DNA from: CAZJHD01 sp964545855
GTDB taxonomy: Bacteria > Planctomycetota > UBA1135 > JACQFD01
Assembly (NCBI GenBank): GCA_964545855.1
Contig: CAZJHD010000100.1
Location: 1-9,130, forward strand
Direction: 5' to 3'
Length of the DNA stretch: 9,130 nucleotides
Part shown: positions 1-7,621 of the stretch, one piece after another
How the letters are laid out: every line of letters begins with the position of its first letter
Numbering within the stretch: the first letter of the stretch is position 1
The notes under the pieces: model-generated
The model's input: only the letters and a program-made list of their open reading frames with translations
Database searches by the model: none
Told to the model about the DNA's origin: nothing
Program-made: the position numbers and the translations under genes

Positions 1-2702
1 ACGCGCCCGCGCAGCCGCCCGGCCCGCCCCACCTCGACGCGCACGCGCGCGCGCGGCTCGGCCTCGCTCACGGTGGCGGCGACGCGCGCCGCGGGCCTCC
101 CCGCGACGGCGACCCAGACCTCGTAGCGCCCCGGACGCATCTGCCGGTAGAGCACGCGTCCCGGCTCGAAGCGCGGGGGCCCGGGGATCGGCCCGTTCGG
201 CTCGCCGACGTCGAAGGCGCGCGCCTCGACGGCGTCCAGCGGCGCGAGGGTGTCCGCGTCGACGACCTCGATCTCGATCGCCCCGCGTTGCTCGCCGCGC
301 CGCCGCAGGACGACGCGCACGCCGCGCTCGCCTCCCCGCGCCGGCGTCGCTTCGCGCACGGTCTCGAAGCGCTCGCGCCCGATGCGCGGCGTCGGCCAGA
401 GTCGCCACGCTCCCTCCGTCGCGTCCTCGATGCGGAAGAGACCGTCCTCGCCGGTGGTGATTTCGCCGGCCGCGCCGGCCCCCGCCACCCGATCGTCCTC
501 GCCGTAGCCCCACACCGTGACGCCGGCCACCGGAGCGCCGCCGTCGTCGACGACGCGGCCCTCGATCGGGCGCGCCGGCCTCAGCACGAGGTCGAGACCG
601 CTCCAGGGCTGCCGCGGATCCTGGAAGTCGAGACGGCGCGATGCATCGACGAGGCCGGGAGCGCTCGCACGCACCTCGACCTGGAGCGCGTCCCCCGCCT
701 GCCGCTCGAGCCCGTAGCGCCCCTGCCCATCGGAGCGCGTCTCGCGCTCGGCGCCGTCGAGGCGAACGAGCGCGCCCGCGATCGGCGCGCCCTGCCCATC
801 GAGGACGCGGCCCGAGAGCACGCGCTTCGAGTCGCGGTCGACGACGACGTCGATCCGGCCCGGCGCCGAGCAATCGAGGAAGTGGAGCTGCTGATGGAGG
901 ACGGCGCCCTCCACCTCGACGCGCACGAAGTAGCGGCACGCGAGGTTCCCCTCGGGCTGGCTCGCGGCGCGCGGCAGGCACGCGAGCCGCGCGCGGCCCT
1001 CCTCCGACGTCGTCGCCTCGAGGCAGCGCGCGAGGGGCGGCGCCGCCGGGAGGAGCCCCGCGGCGAAGCTCGCGTCGCCCAGGATGGGGAACGGCTCGTG
1101 GGCCGGGAGCGCGAGGACGTGCGCGCCGGAGATGGGACCGCCCGCTGCGTCGCGGACTGTCACGTCGAGCACGAGTCCCGGTGCGACGCGCACTTCGATT
1201 CCTCGCAGGCGATCGAGCCCTTCGGGTCGCGGCACGCGCGTCCAACCGATGCCCTCGGCATGGACGGCGAAAAGGACGTAGTGCCCGGTGCGCAGCTCGT
1301 GGGGCGCCGGGACCAGCTCCGCGAGCTCGATCGTCCCATCGTCGCGGGTGGTGCCGACGGCGCGCTCGGCGAGCGTCTCCAGCGAGATTCCGGTCGCCCA
1401 GCAGAGCACCAGCTCCGCTCCGGCGATGGGAGATCCGTCGGCGTCGCGCACGACGCGGCCCTCCAAGTCGATTCCCGGCGTCAATCGGATCTCGAAGAGG
1501 GAGACCTCGGCGCCGTCGGCGCGCTCCTCGCGTCCCGCCTCGACCCAGAAGCGCTCGCGGCGCGCGTCGTCCGCCGGCACCGCCTCCGGCGCGTAGCCCT
1601 CGGCCTCGACGCGCAGCGTCTCCTCCTCGCCGCGGCCCGCGCGGAAGCGGATCCAGCCGTCGGCGTCGGAGACTGTCCGTTCGACACGCGCCTCCTCCGC
1701 CCGCGGCGTCGTGAAGACGCGCGCGCCGGCGACGGGCGCGCTCGTGTAGTGGTCGACGACGCGGCCCGTGAAGGCGACGGTCGCCGCGGCCGACTCGACG
1801 CGCGCCGCCGCCGCGGGCGTCGGCTGCGCGGAGGCGACGGGCGCGGCGGCAGCCTCTTCGGTCGACGGCACCGCCGCCGTCGCAACGGGGGCTTCCGCGC
1901 GCGGAGCCTCCGCCGGCCGCGCCGCCGATCCCGGCCACCACCAGATCGAGAGGGCCGCGGCCGTGAGCAGCACGGCGGCGCCGGCGAGGAGACGCTGCGA
2001 CACGAGGAGCCCTCCGAGGAGCGGGAGCGTGGCGGCGCCTCCGGCGGCGCCCGTGGCGGCGAGGAGCGGCGCCGCGCCCTCGGCGCTGACGAGCACCTCG
2101 GCGCGGACGGCGGCGAGACCGCGCGCCGGACGGAGCGCGACGACGGCGCCGGCGGTGAATCCCGCCGGAAGCGCGCGGCGCAGGAGAACGAGGCCGCGGT
2201 GCAGCCGCACGCGCGCCGCGCCCGGCGAGAGCCCGAGCCGGGCGGCCACCTCGCGGGGACGCCAGCCCTCCAGCAAGCAGGGCACGACGACTTCCCTGCA
2301 GCTCTCCGGAAGCGCGGCGACCGCCGCGCCGAGGGCGTCCCGCAACTCGCGCTCCTGTGCGCGCGCGGGCGCGTCGGCGGAGGCGTCGCGGGGATCGCGG
2401 GGCTCGGCGCCCTCGTGCGGATCCGGCGTCGCGCGCCGCCGGCGCGCCGCGCGCGCATGCAACGCGAGGATCCCGATGAGCCACGGCATCAGGCGGCGCT
2501 CCTCGTCGAAGTCCGTGGCGCGCTCGATCGCCGTCACGAAGGTCGACTGCACCGCGTCCTCGGCGTCGGCCGCGCTCGCCGTGAGGTGGCGCGCCACCCG
2601 CAGCAGCTCCGGCGCCGCACCGTCGAAGACCGCGCCGAGCGCCTCCACGTCGCCGCGCCGCCGGAAGCGGCGGAATCCACGATCGAGGGCGCGGTCGTTC
2701 AT
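1..2702 (-). CDS. ECF-like sigma factor fused to a membrane segment and carboxypeptidase-regulatory-like repeats (C-terminus cut by window edge)
   Basis: Reading leftward from ATG at 2702, the frame stays open for 900 codons to the window edge, so the C-terminus is missing. Residues about 24-90 resemble sigma region 2 (DAEDAVQSTFVTAIERA at 46-62, then a WLIGILALHAR helix). Residues about 122-178 resemble sigma region 4, with a helix-turn-helix around PREVAARLGLSPGAARVRL. An Ala/Gly/Leu-rich stretch follows, ending in a clear membrane helix at about 236-256 (LLTAAALSIWWW) and a Pro/Ala/Glu-rich linker to about 305. After that come at least six beta-sandwich repeats of the carboxypeptidase-regulatory/Cna-B kind, beginning near 309, 411, 510, 627, 711 and 808, with the recurring pattern GRVxDxxGxPxAGAxV and DGxGxxxL; a seventh starts at the edge. 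An AAGGA-like ribosome site precedes the ATG by several bases. Inferred role: a membrane-tethered sigma factor whose repeats sit in the periplasm. Such fusions are known mostly from Planctomycetota; target genes and signal are unknown. The sigma part is recognisable but divergent, so loss of promoter binding cannot be excluded. Confidence 0.85.
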   Translation of the reverse strand, partial: MNDRALDRGFRRFRRRGDVEALGAVFDGAAPELLRVARHLTASAADAEDAVQSTFVTAIERATDFDEERRLMPWLIGILALHARAARRRRATPDPHEGAEPRDPRDASADAPARAQERELRDALGAAVAALPESCREVVVPCLLEGWRPREVAARLGLSPGAARVRLHRGLVLLRRALPAGFTAGAVVALRPARGLAAVRAEVLVSAEGAAPLLAATGAAGGAATLPLLGGLLVSQRLLAGAAVLLTAAALSIWWWPGSAARPAEAPRAEAPVATAAVPSTEEAAAAPVASAQPTPAAAARVESAAATVAFTGRVVDHYTSAPVAGARVFTTPRAEEARVERTVSDADGWIRFRAGRGEEETLRVEAEGYAPEAVPADDARRERFWVEAGREERADGAEVSLFEIRLTPGIDLEGRVVRDADGSPIAGAELVLCWATGISLETLAERAVGTTRDDGTIELAELVPAPHELRTGHYVLFAVHAEGIGWTRVPRPEGLDRLRGIEVRVAPGLVLDVTVRDAAGGPISGAHVLALPAHEPFPILGDASFAAGLLPAAPPLARCLEATTSEEGRARLACLPRAASQPEGNLACRYFVRVEVEGAVLHQQLHFLDCSAPGRIDVVVDRDSKRVLSGRVLDGQGAPIAGALVRLDGAERETRSDGQGRYGLERQAGDALQVEVRASAPGLVDASRRLDFQDPRQPWSGLDLVLRPARPIEGRVVDDGGAPVAGVTVWGYGEDDRVAGAGAAGEITTGEDGLFRIEDATEGAWRLWPTPRIGRERFETVREATPARGGERGVRVVLRRRGEQRGAIEIEVVDADTLAPLDAVEARAFDVGEPNGPIPGPPRFEPGRVLYRQMRPGRYEVWVAVAGRPAARVAATVSEAEPRARVRVEVGRAGRLRGR

Positions 2703-2768
2703 CACGACATCCTTGCGGGCCCGCGCCCGATCGTTACGACGAAGGCGCCTCGCCGGGGACCCCGCCCG

Positions 2769-4940
2769 TCAGCATCTCTCCAGCGCCGCGTCGAGCCGCT
2801 CCCGGAGATCGTCGAGCCGGAAGGGCTTCTGGAGAAAACCCGCGAGGCGCTTCGCGGCGAAGCGGCGCATCGTCTCGTCCTCGACGTATCCGCTCATGAG
2901 GACGATCGGCACATCGGCGCGCACGGCGCGGATCGCGTCGATGGCGCGCTCGCCCGAGAGGCCCGGCATCGTCAGGTCGAGCAGCACGAGGCGCACTTCC
3001 TCGCCGCTTCCCTCGAGGACGCCGAGCGCCTCCGCCACCTCCGACGTCGTCCGCACCTCGAAGCCGAGGCGCCCGAGCATCCGGTCGATGGTCGTCCGCA
3101 CGATCTCCTCGTCGTCCACGACGAGGATCGATCCGGCGCGCGCGCCGGCGGCGACTTCGCCGGACGCATCTGCCGCGAGCGACGCCGCGTCCGCGCGCGG
3201 CGCCGGCTCCTGGGGGAGGAGGAGCCGGAAGGTGCTTCCGGCGCCAGGAGCGCTCTCGACGACGAGCGCGCCGCGATGGCCGCGCACGATGCCGAGGACG
3301 GCCGCGAGGCCGAGGCCGCGGCCGGCGAACTTCGTCGAGAAGAAGGGATCGAAGATGCGGTCGACGGTGTCCGCGTCCATCCCCGCGCCCTCGTCGGCGA
3401 CCTCGAAGAAGAGGTACGCGCCCGGTGGCCTCTCGCCGCCGACGCGCGCCCGCTGCATCTCGGCCGCGTCGACGTCGCGGAGGCCCGTCCGCAGCGTGAC
3501 GGTCCCGCCGGGGGGAGCGATCGCCTCGCCGGCGTTCAGCACGAGGTTCATCACGACCTGCCGGATCTGCGTCTCGTCGGCGCGGGCCTGGGGAAGCGAC
3601 GGTGCGAGGTCGCAGCGCAGCGTGACGTGCCGGCCGAGCGACGACTGGATCAGGTTCACGGTCTCCCCGACGAGCGCGCTCAGATCGACGGGACGCAGCG
3701 CGAAGACCCCCTGCCCCGAGTACGCGAGCATCTGCCGCGCGAGCTCGGCGGCGCGGCGCGAGGCCGTCTCGATCGCCTCGAGCTGCGGCCGCAGCGGAGA
3801 CCCGGCGGCGCAATCGGCGAGCGCGAGGCTCACGTTGCCCTGGATGCCGACGAGCAGGTTGTTGAAGTCGTGCGCGACGCCGCCCGCCAGCACGCCGAGG
3901 CTCTTCATCTTCTGCGCCTCGAGGAGGCTGCGCTCGGCGCGCATCCGCGCCGCCTCGCTGCGGCGGCGGCCGAGCTCGAAGGAGATCCGCTGCAGGATCA
4001 CGCGGAAGAGCGGCTGCTCGACGACTTCCTCGCGCAGCACCTCGTCGTGGACGATGGCCACGTGCCCGAGCACCTCGCCGCCGGCGCCGCGGCAGACGAC
4101 GCCCACGTAGGACTCGTAGGGCTCGCCCTTGAGGATCGGGTGCGCGCCGTAGCGCTCGCGGATGCCGCGCGAGAGGACGAAGGATCCGTCGGCGTAGACG
4201 CGCTCGCAGGGAGAGCCCGCGACCTCCACCTCGTAGTAGGGCAGGAGCTTCCCGTCGGTGCAGGCGGCGACGACGGAGACGGAGCGCGCCCCCGCCGAGC
4301 GGCGCTCGGCGACTCCGAAGCTCCGCACGCGGAGCGCCTTCGCGGCCTTCAGCACGAGCGTCGAGAGCACGTCGTGCCCCTCGGGCTCCGCGGTGCTCCC
4401 GACGATCCACTCGAGGTCGCGGACGGCCCGGAGGTTCGACACCTGCCGCGCCGTCCATCCCCGCAGCAGACCGAGGGCCGACCGGATGCTCTCCACGTCG
4501 GCGTAGGGCTTGCGCAGGATCACGGCGACGAGACCGAGGGGCCGGTGCAACTCGTCGTCGAGGCGCATGCCGACGTAGGCCTCGGCGCCGAGGTCGACCA
4601 GCATCCGGTCGTCCGGGAAGAGGCGCGCGACGTCCTGCGGATGGACGCAGCTCCCGGTGCCGAAGGCGCCGGCGCAGGGCGTCCCCTCGAGGGCGTACTC
4701 GAGGTTCGGCTGCGTCACTCCGTCGAGGCGGAAGCAGAGCGTGCGGCAGCGGTCGCGGCCGTCGCCCGAGAGCTCGCCCACGATGCCGACATCGATCCGG
4801 AATCGCTGCTCCATGAAGCGGAGCATCCACTCGAAGTAGGCCTCGCCGGGCGACGCGAGCAGATCGGCGACCACCTCGCGCAGCTCGCCGGGGTCGGGGA
4901 CCAGGGCGCGGAGCAGCTCGAGGGGAGGAGGCGCGTTCAT
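2769..4940 (-). CDS. Soluble hybrid histidine kinase: two GAF-like domains, HisKA, HATPase, receiver
   Basis: A 723-residue two-component sensor that autophosphorylates a histidine and can pass the phosphate to its own receiver. Two GAF-like halves occupy about 30-170 and 185-325; both carry the family pattern of GTPC/GSPC, then a YVG strand, then a (P/V)LG(L/H)VAxx strand, which suggests an ancient duplication. A short helical linker leads to the HisKA H-box (GGVAHDFNNLL, phospho-acceptor H357). The ATPase domain has an N-box (NLVLN, 465-469), G1 (DEGAGM, 516-521), an F-box (FDPFFSTK, 530-537) and G2 (GRGLGLA, 540-546). The receiver spans about 603-720, with D609/D610, phospho-acceptor D655, S683 and K705 all present. 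I see no membrane helix, so it should sense a cytoplasmic or diffusible cue. The ATG at 4940 is the only plausible start near the first conserved residues, but it lacks a clear ribosome site. It lies 59 bases after pgi and 66 bases before the sigma fusion. No DNA-binding output domain is present, so its downstream partner is probably elsewhere. Confidence 0.93.
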   Translation of the reverse strand: MNAPPPLELLRALVPDPGELREVVADLLASPGEAYFEWMLRFMEQRFRIDVGIVGELSGDGRDRCRTLCFRLDGVTQPNLEYALEGTPCAGAFGTGSCVHPQDVARLFPDDRMLVDLGAEAYVGMRLDDELHRPLGLVAVILRKPYADVESIRSALGLLRGWTARQVSNLRAVRDLEWIVGSTAEPEGHDVLSTLVLKAAKALRVRSFGVAERRSAGARSVSVVAACTDGKLLPYYEVEVAGSPCERVYADGSFVLSRGIRERYGAHPILKGEPYESYVGVVCRGAGGEVLGHVAIVHDEVLREEVVEQPLFRVILQRISFELGRRRSEAARMRAERSLLEAQKMKSLGVLAGGVAHDFNNLLVGIQGNVSLALADCAAGSPLRPQLEAIETASRRAAELARQMLAYSGQGVFALRPVDLSALVGETVNLIQSSLGRHVTLRCDLAPSLPQARADETQIRQVVMNLVLNAGEAIAPPGGTVTLRTGLRDVDAAEMQRARVGGERPPGAYLFFEVADEGAGMDADTVDRIFDPFFSTKFAGRGLGLAAVLGIVRGHRGALVVESAPGAGSTFRLLLPQEPAPRADAASLAADASGEVAAGARAGSILVVDDEEIVRTTIDRMLGRLGFEVRTTSEVAEALGVLEGSGEEVRLVLLDLTMPGLSGERAIDAIRAVRADVPIVLMSGYVEDETMRRFAAKRLAGFLQKPFRLDDLRERLDAALERC

Positions 4941-4971
4941 CGAGTCGGGGGGCCGGACGGAGCCCGCCGAC

Positions 4972-4991
4972 CGATTCTCGCAGGAGAATCG
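4972..4991. repeat. Perfect inverted repeat (hairpin or operator) between pgi and the kinase gene
   Basis: Eight-base arms CGATTCTC and GAGAATCG flank a four-base GCAG loop. The element begins 8 bases after the pgi stop codon and ends 31 bases before the kinase start. It is AT-richer than its surroundings, so it stands out. As RNA on the minus strand it would fold just after pgi, but no run of T follows, so a standard intrinsic terminator is doubtful. It could equally be a protein-binding palindrome in a kinase promoter, or an mRNA-stabilising 3' hairpin. The symmetry is seen directly; the function is not. Confidence 0.55.
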
Positions 4992-4999
4992 CCCCCCGG

Positions 5000-6601
5000 T
5001 CAGGACGGGGACATCGCCCGGAAGCGGCTCGCCACGCCGAGGGGGGACCCCTCGAGCTCGACGCCGCGCCCGGGATTCGCCGCGAGGTGGCGGAGCACGT
5101 GGAACACGGTCTCCGTCTCGGCGGCGAGCCCCGCGGCGCGCGCCGTCTCGGCGGCGTCGAGCGACCGGCCGGCGGCGCGCAGAGCCGCGAGAGCCGTCGC
5201 CTGGATCTCCAGCACGCTCGCGGCCGCCTTCTTCCCGGCCTCGACGCCGGGCTGGTGGTAGGCGTTGATGCCGACGAGGCTCGCGTAGAGACCGACGGTG
5301 CGCTCGTAGAGCGCGATGAGCGCGCCGATGGAGGCGGGCGTCACCTCCTCCAGCGTGAGGGTGACCGACTCGCGGCCGCTCTCGGAGAGCGCGCGGCGCG
5401 TCCCCTGCAGGAACGCCGAGAGGAAGTCGCCGCTCGTCGCGCCCGGCTCCATCTCCTGGGAGGCGCCTGCGCGGTCGCGCAGCACCTCGACGAAGGTGAC
5501 GAAGAAGTTGTGCACGCCGTCGCGGAGCTGCTGGACGTAGGCGTGCTGGTCCGTCGAGCCCTTGTTGCCGTAGACGGCGATGCCCTGGTGCACGACGCGA
5601 CCCTGGAGGTCCTTCTCCTTGCCGAGCGACTCCATGACGAGCTGCTGGAGGTAGCGGCTGAAGAGCGCGAGGCGGTCCTTGTAGGGGAGGATCACCATGT
5701 CCTTCGCGCCGACGCCACCGGTCGCGTGGTGCCACGCGAGAGCGAGCCGCGCGGCGGGGTTCCGGGCCGCGTCGGCGATCCGCGTGTGGGCGTCCATGGC
5801 GCGCGCGCCGGCGAGCATCGCGTCGATGGGGAAACCCTGGAGCGCCGCTGGCAGCAGACCCACGGCCGAGAGCTCCGACGTGCGCCCGCCGACCCAGTCC
5901 CACATGGGGAAGCGCGCGAGCCAGCCGGCCTCGGCGGCCGTGCGGTCGAGCGCGCTCCCCTCCTGGGTCGTCGCCACGGCGTGCCGCTCGAAGGAGAGGC
6001 CGGCCGCGCGGAAGGCCGCCGCCGTCTCGAGCATTCCGTTGCGCGTCTCCTTCGTGCCGCCCGACTTGGAGACCACGTTCACGAGCGTTCCCGCGAGCCC
6101 GCTCGGCGTCGCCGCGATCTGCCGCATCGCGAGGTCGATGCCGTCGGGGTCGGTGTTGTCGGCGAAGAAGGGCGTCATCGGGTCGCCGGGGTTCCCGAGG
6201 GCCGCCGCGACGAACTGCGGGCCGAGGGCCGATCCCCCGATGCCGACGACGAGCACGTTCGTGAACCGGGGTGCCTTCTCCGGCCGGATCTCGCCCGCGT
6301 GGATCTTCCGCGCCAGCTCCTCAATGCGCGCGTTCGTCGACAGGATCGCGTCGCGCGTGGCCTCGTCGGGCGCGCGGTTCGCATCGCGGAGCCAGTAGTG
6401 ACCCACTTGCCGCTCCTCGTCGGGATTCGCGATCGCCCCCGCCTCGAGCTGCTCCATCGCCCGGAAGGCGTCGCGGAGAGGCGCCGCCATGGCGGCGGCG
6501 AAACCGTCGGGGAAGACCATGCGGCTCGTGTCGAGCGCGAACCCGACGTCGGGGAGCTCCAGGTAGCTCTCGCGGAATCGAGTCCAGGAGTCGGAGGTCA
6601 T
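5000..6601 (-). CDS. pgi: Glucose-6-phosphate isomerase
   Basis: Interconverts glucose 6-phosphate and fructose 6-phosphate in the cytoplasm, linking glycolysis, gluconeogenesis and the pentose phosphate route. The 533-residue product matches the long bacterial form familiar from cyanobacteria and related lineages. It has the first sugar-phosphate-binding loop (GIGGSALGP, 120-128), the SIS-type phosphate loop (SKSGGTKET, 178-186), WDWVGGRTSE (234-243), the MESLGKE segment with catalytic-type E324, GSTDQHAYVQQL with H353, and VEAGKKAA with the C-terminal lysine K457. About 75 further residues follow, a helical tail (VFHVLRHLAAN) that I recall from the long-form enzymes. ATG at 6601 is preferred. 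A GTG at 6613 is in frame, overlaps the upstream stop as GTGA and would add four residues. The gene follows the epimerase-family gene by only 8 bases, so the two are very probably co-transcribed. All catalytic positions I can check are intact. Confidence 0.97.
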   Translation of the reverse strand: MTSDSWTRFRESYLELPDVGFALDTSRMVFPDGFAAAMAAPLRDAFRAMEQLEAGAIANPDEERQVGHYWLRDANRAPDEATRDAILSTNARIEELARKIHAGEIRPEKAPRFTNVLVVGIGGSALGPQFVAAALGNPGDPMTPFFADNTDPDGIDLAMRQIAATPSGLAGTLVNVVSKSGGTKETRNGMLETAAAFRAAGLSFERHAVATTQEGSALDRTAAEAGWLARFPMWDWVGGRTSELSAVGLLPAALQGFPIDAMLAGARAMDAHTRIADAARNPAARLALAWHHATGGVGAKDMVILPYKDRLALFSRYLQQLVMESLGKEKDLQGRVVHQGIAVYGNKGSTDQHAYVQQLRDGVHNFFVTFVEVLRDRAGASQEMEPGATSGDFLSAFLQGTRRALSESGRESVTLTLEEVTPASIGALIALYERTVGLYASLVGINAYHQPGVEAGKKAAASVLEIQATALAALRAAGRSLDAAETARAAGLAAETETVFHVLRHLAANPGRGVELEGSPLGVASRFRAMSPS

Positions 6602-6609
6602 GGGATCCG

Positions 6610-7461
6610 TCACTCTTCGAGGGAGAGGAAGAACGATCGATGCGCGACGTCGCCGGGGGGCACGCGCTGGAGGCCGTCGCCCGTCGCCAGCGCCCCGCCG
6701 GGCGCGCTCCAAGGCTCGAGGCAGACGAAGTCGCGTCCGGGCACCGACCAGAGGACGACGCAGGGGAAGCCGCCGTAGTCGAGGCGGTAGGCGCCGAGGC
6801 CGTCGACGGCGAGGCGCACGCAGCCGCCGTCGGGATCGGCGAGGAGCAGATCGACCTCCCCGGCGCCGAGATCGGGCGCGCGGTAGGGTCCGCGCGCGCG
6901 CGTGCGGTGATCGATCGCCTCCGTGGCGACGGCGCGCACGCGGGCGCTCCGCTTCGCGGCGTCGGCGACGCGGAGGTAGGGATGGAATCCGAGGTGCCAG
7001 GGCAGAGGCGCCTCGCCCGGATTCTCGATCGTCGCCTCGGCGGCGAGCGCGCCCCCGCGGATCGACCAGCGCACGCGGAGCGCGAAGGGGAAGGGAAACG
7101 CCTCGAGGGTCTTCGGCGAGCTGCGGAGCTCGAGCGAGAGCGCGTCGGCCTCGGTGTCGGCGCGCCAGGGGAGCCTGCGCGCGAGCCCGTGCTGCGGGAG
7201 CCGGCAGGCGCGCCCGTCGACCTCGGCCGCGTCGCCGGGGAGCGGGCCCGCGTTCGGGAAGAGCACGGGGATGCCGCCGCGCACGTTCTTCGCCGGATCC
7301 GCGAAGGACTCCTCGTCGAGGAAGAGCAGCTCGGCACCGCTCAAGCGCAGACGCGTCGCCATGCCGCCCCGATCGGGCGCCACCTCGAGGAGCGAGTCGC
7401 TCTCGTCGTCGCGCAGCACGATCGTCTGCCAGGGTCCTCGGGTCTGCCGCTCGATGCGCAT
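6610..7461 (-). CDS. Aldose 1-epimerase (galactose mutarotase-like) family protein
   Basis: A 283-residue beta-sandwich sugar epimerase of the galactose-mutarotase superfamily, expected to interconvert alpha and beta anomers of a hexose or hexose 6-phosphate. Visible signatures are RGGIPVLFPNAGPL (61-74), QHGLARRLPW with the first family histidine H91, WHLGFHPYL with the second histidine H160 (155-163), and CLEPWSAP with the probable catalytic base E249 (248-254). The length fits the compact aldose-epimerase family that includes D-hexose-6-phosphate mutarotases. The frame stays open upstream as far as 7644, but ATG at 7461 begins the conserved fold and leaves a normal spacer to the divergent gene; its ribosome site (GGCGG) is weak. 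The pairing with pgi, 8 bases downstream, supports a role in supplying the right glucose 6-phosphate anomer. Substrate specificity cannot be read from the sequence. There is no signal peptide, so it should be cytoplasmic. Confidence 0.9.
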   Translation of the reverse strand: MRIERQTRGPWQTIVLRDDESDSLLEVAPDRGGMATRLRLSGAELLFLDEESFADPAKNVRGGIPVLFPNAGPLPGDAAEVDGRACRLPQHGLARRLPWRADTEADALSLELRSSPKTLEAFPFPFALRVRWSIRGGALAAEATIENPGEAPLPWHLGFHPYLRVADAAKRSARVRAVATEAIDHRTRARGPYRAPDLGAGEVDLLLADPDGGCVRLAVDGLGAYRLDYGGFPCVVLWSVPGRDFVCLEPWSAPGGALATGDGLQRVPPGDVAHRSFFLSLEE

Positions 7462-7527
7462 CGGAGCCGCCGTTGTAGCGATTTCGCCGGCAGGGCGTGA
7501 CGTGCGGGCTGTCGGCGACGGCGCGTA

Positions 7528-7542
7528 CCCGCGCGGCGCGGG
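7528..7542. repeat. Inverted repeat CCCGCG-CGG-CGCGGG
   Basis: Six-base arms with a three-base spacer lie in the divergent spacer, 67 bases upstream of the palindrome-bearing side of the epimerase start and 79 bases before the YHS start. In DNA this GC-rich, short GC palindromes arise by chance, so function is only possible. It could be an operator half of a regulatory pair with the palindrome 14 bases to its right. Confidence 0.3.
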
Positions 7543-7556
7543 AGGAATCGGAGTAA

Positions 7557-7568
7557 GGCCTCGAGGCC
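7557..7568. repeat. Perfect 12-base palindrome GGCCTCGAGGCC
   Basis: A fully self-complementary 12-mer about 54 bases upstream of the YHS start and about 95 bases upstream of the epimerase start. The position suits an operator or promoter-proximal binding site for a dimeric regulator acting on either gene group. The symmetry is seen directly; the binding role is inferred. Confidence 0.4.
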
Positions 7569-7621
7569 GGGCGGTACCCACGGCACGTACGTCCCCTCGA
7601 ACTCCTTCCAGGACTCGAACC

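Larger units (their letters stand above)
7462..7621. promoter_or_regulatory. Divergent intergenic region, likely holding both promoters
   Basis: This 160-base spacer separates the leftward epimerase/pgi group from the rightward YHS/sigma group, so both promoters must lie in or near it. I could not find a convincing -35/-10 pair on either strand. A TACAAC hexamer on the minus strand, shortly upstream of the epimerase start, is a weak -10 candidate. Two strong palindromes, listed separately, are the notable content. An AGGA about 12 bases before the YHS start is a reasonable ribosome site. Confidence 0.5.

Noticed and set aside
1481..2458. Minus-strand 325-codon frame inside the sigma fusion
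   Set aside because: It is out of frame with the sigma and repeat motifs and consists of Arg/Ser/Pro runs. The true frame runs uninterrupted from 2702 to the left edge.
2734..4830. Long alternative minus-strand frame across the kinase
   Set aside because: It is Arg/Ala/Pro-rich, low in complexity and out of frame with the clear H-box, ATPase and receiver motifs.
288..5261. A 1657-codon open frame on the plus strand across the left half
   Set aside because: It is codon-aligned and antisense to the sigma fusion and the kinase, which share one register. A stop there needs TTA, CTA or TCA codons in those genes, and these are almost absent in such GC-rich DNA. The translation is Arg/Ala/Glu-rich with no recognisable domain.
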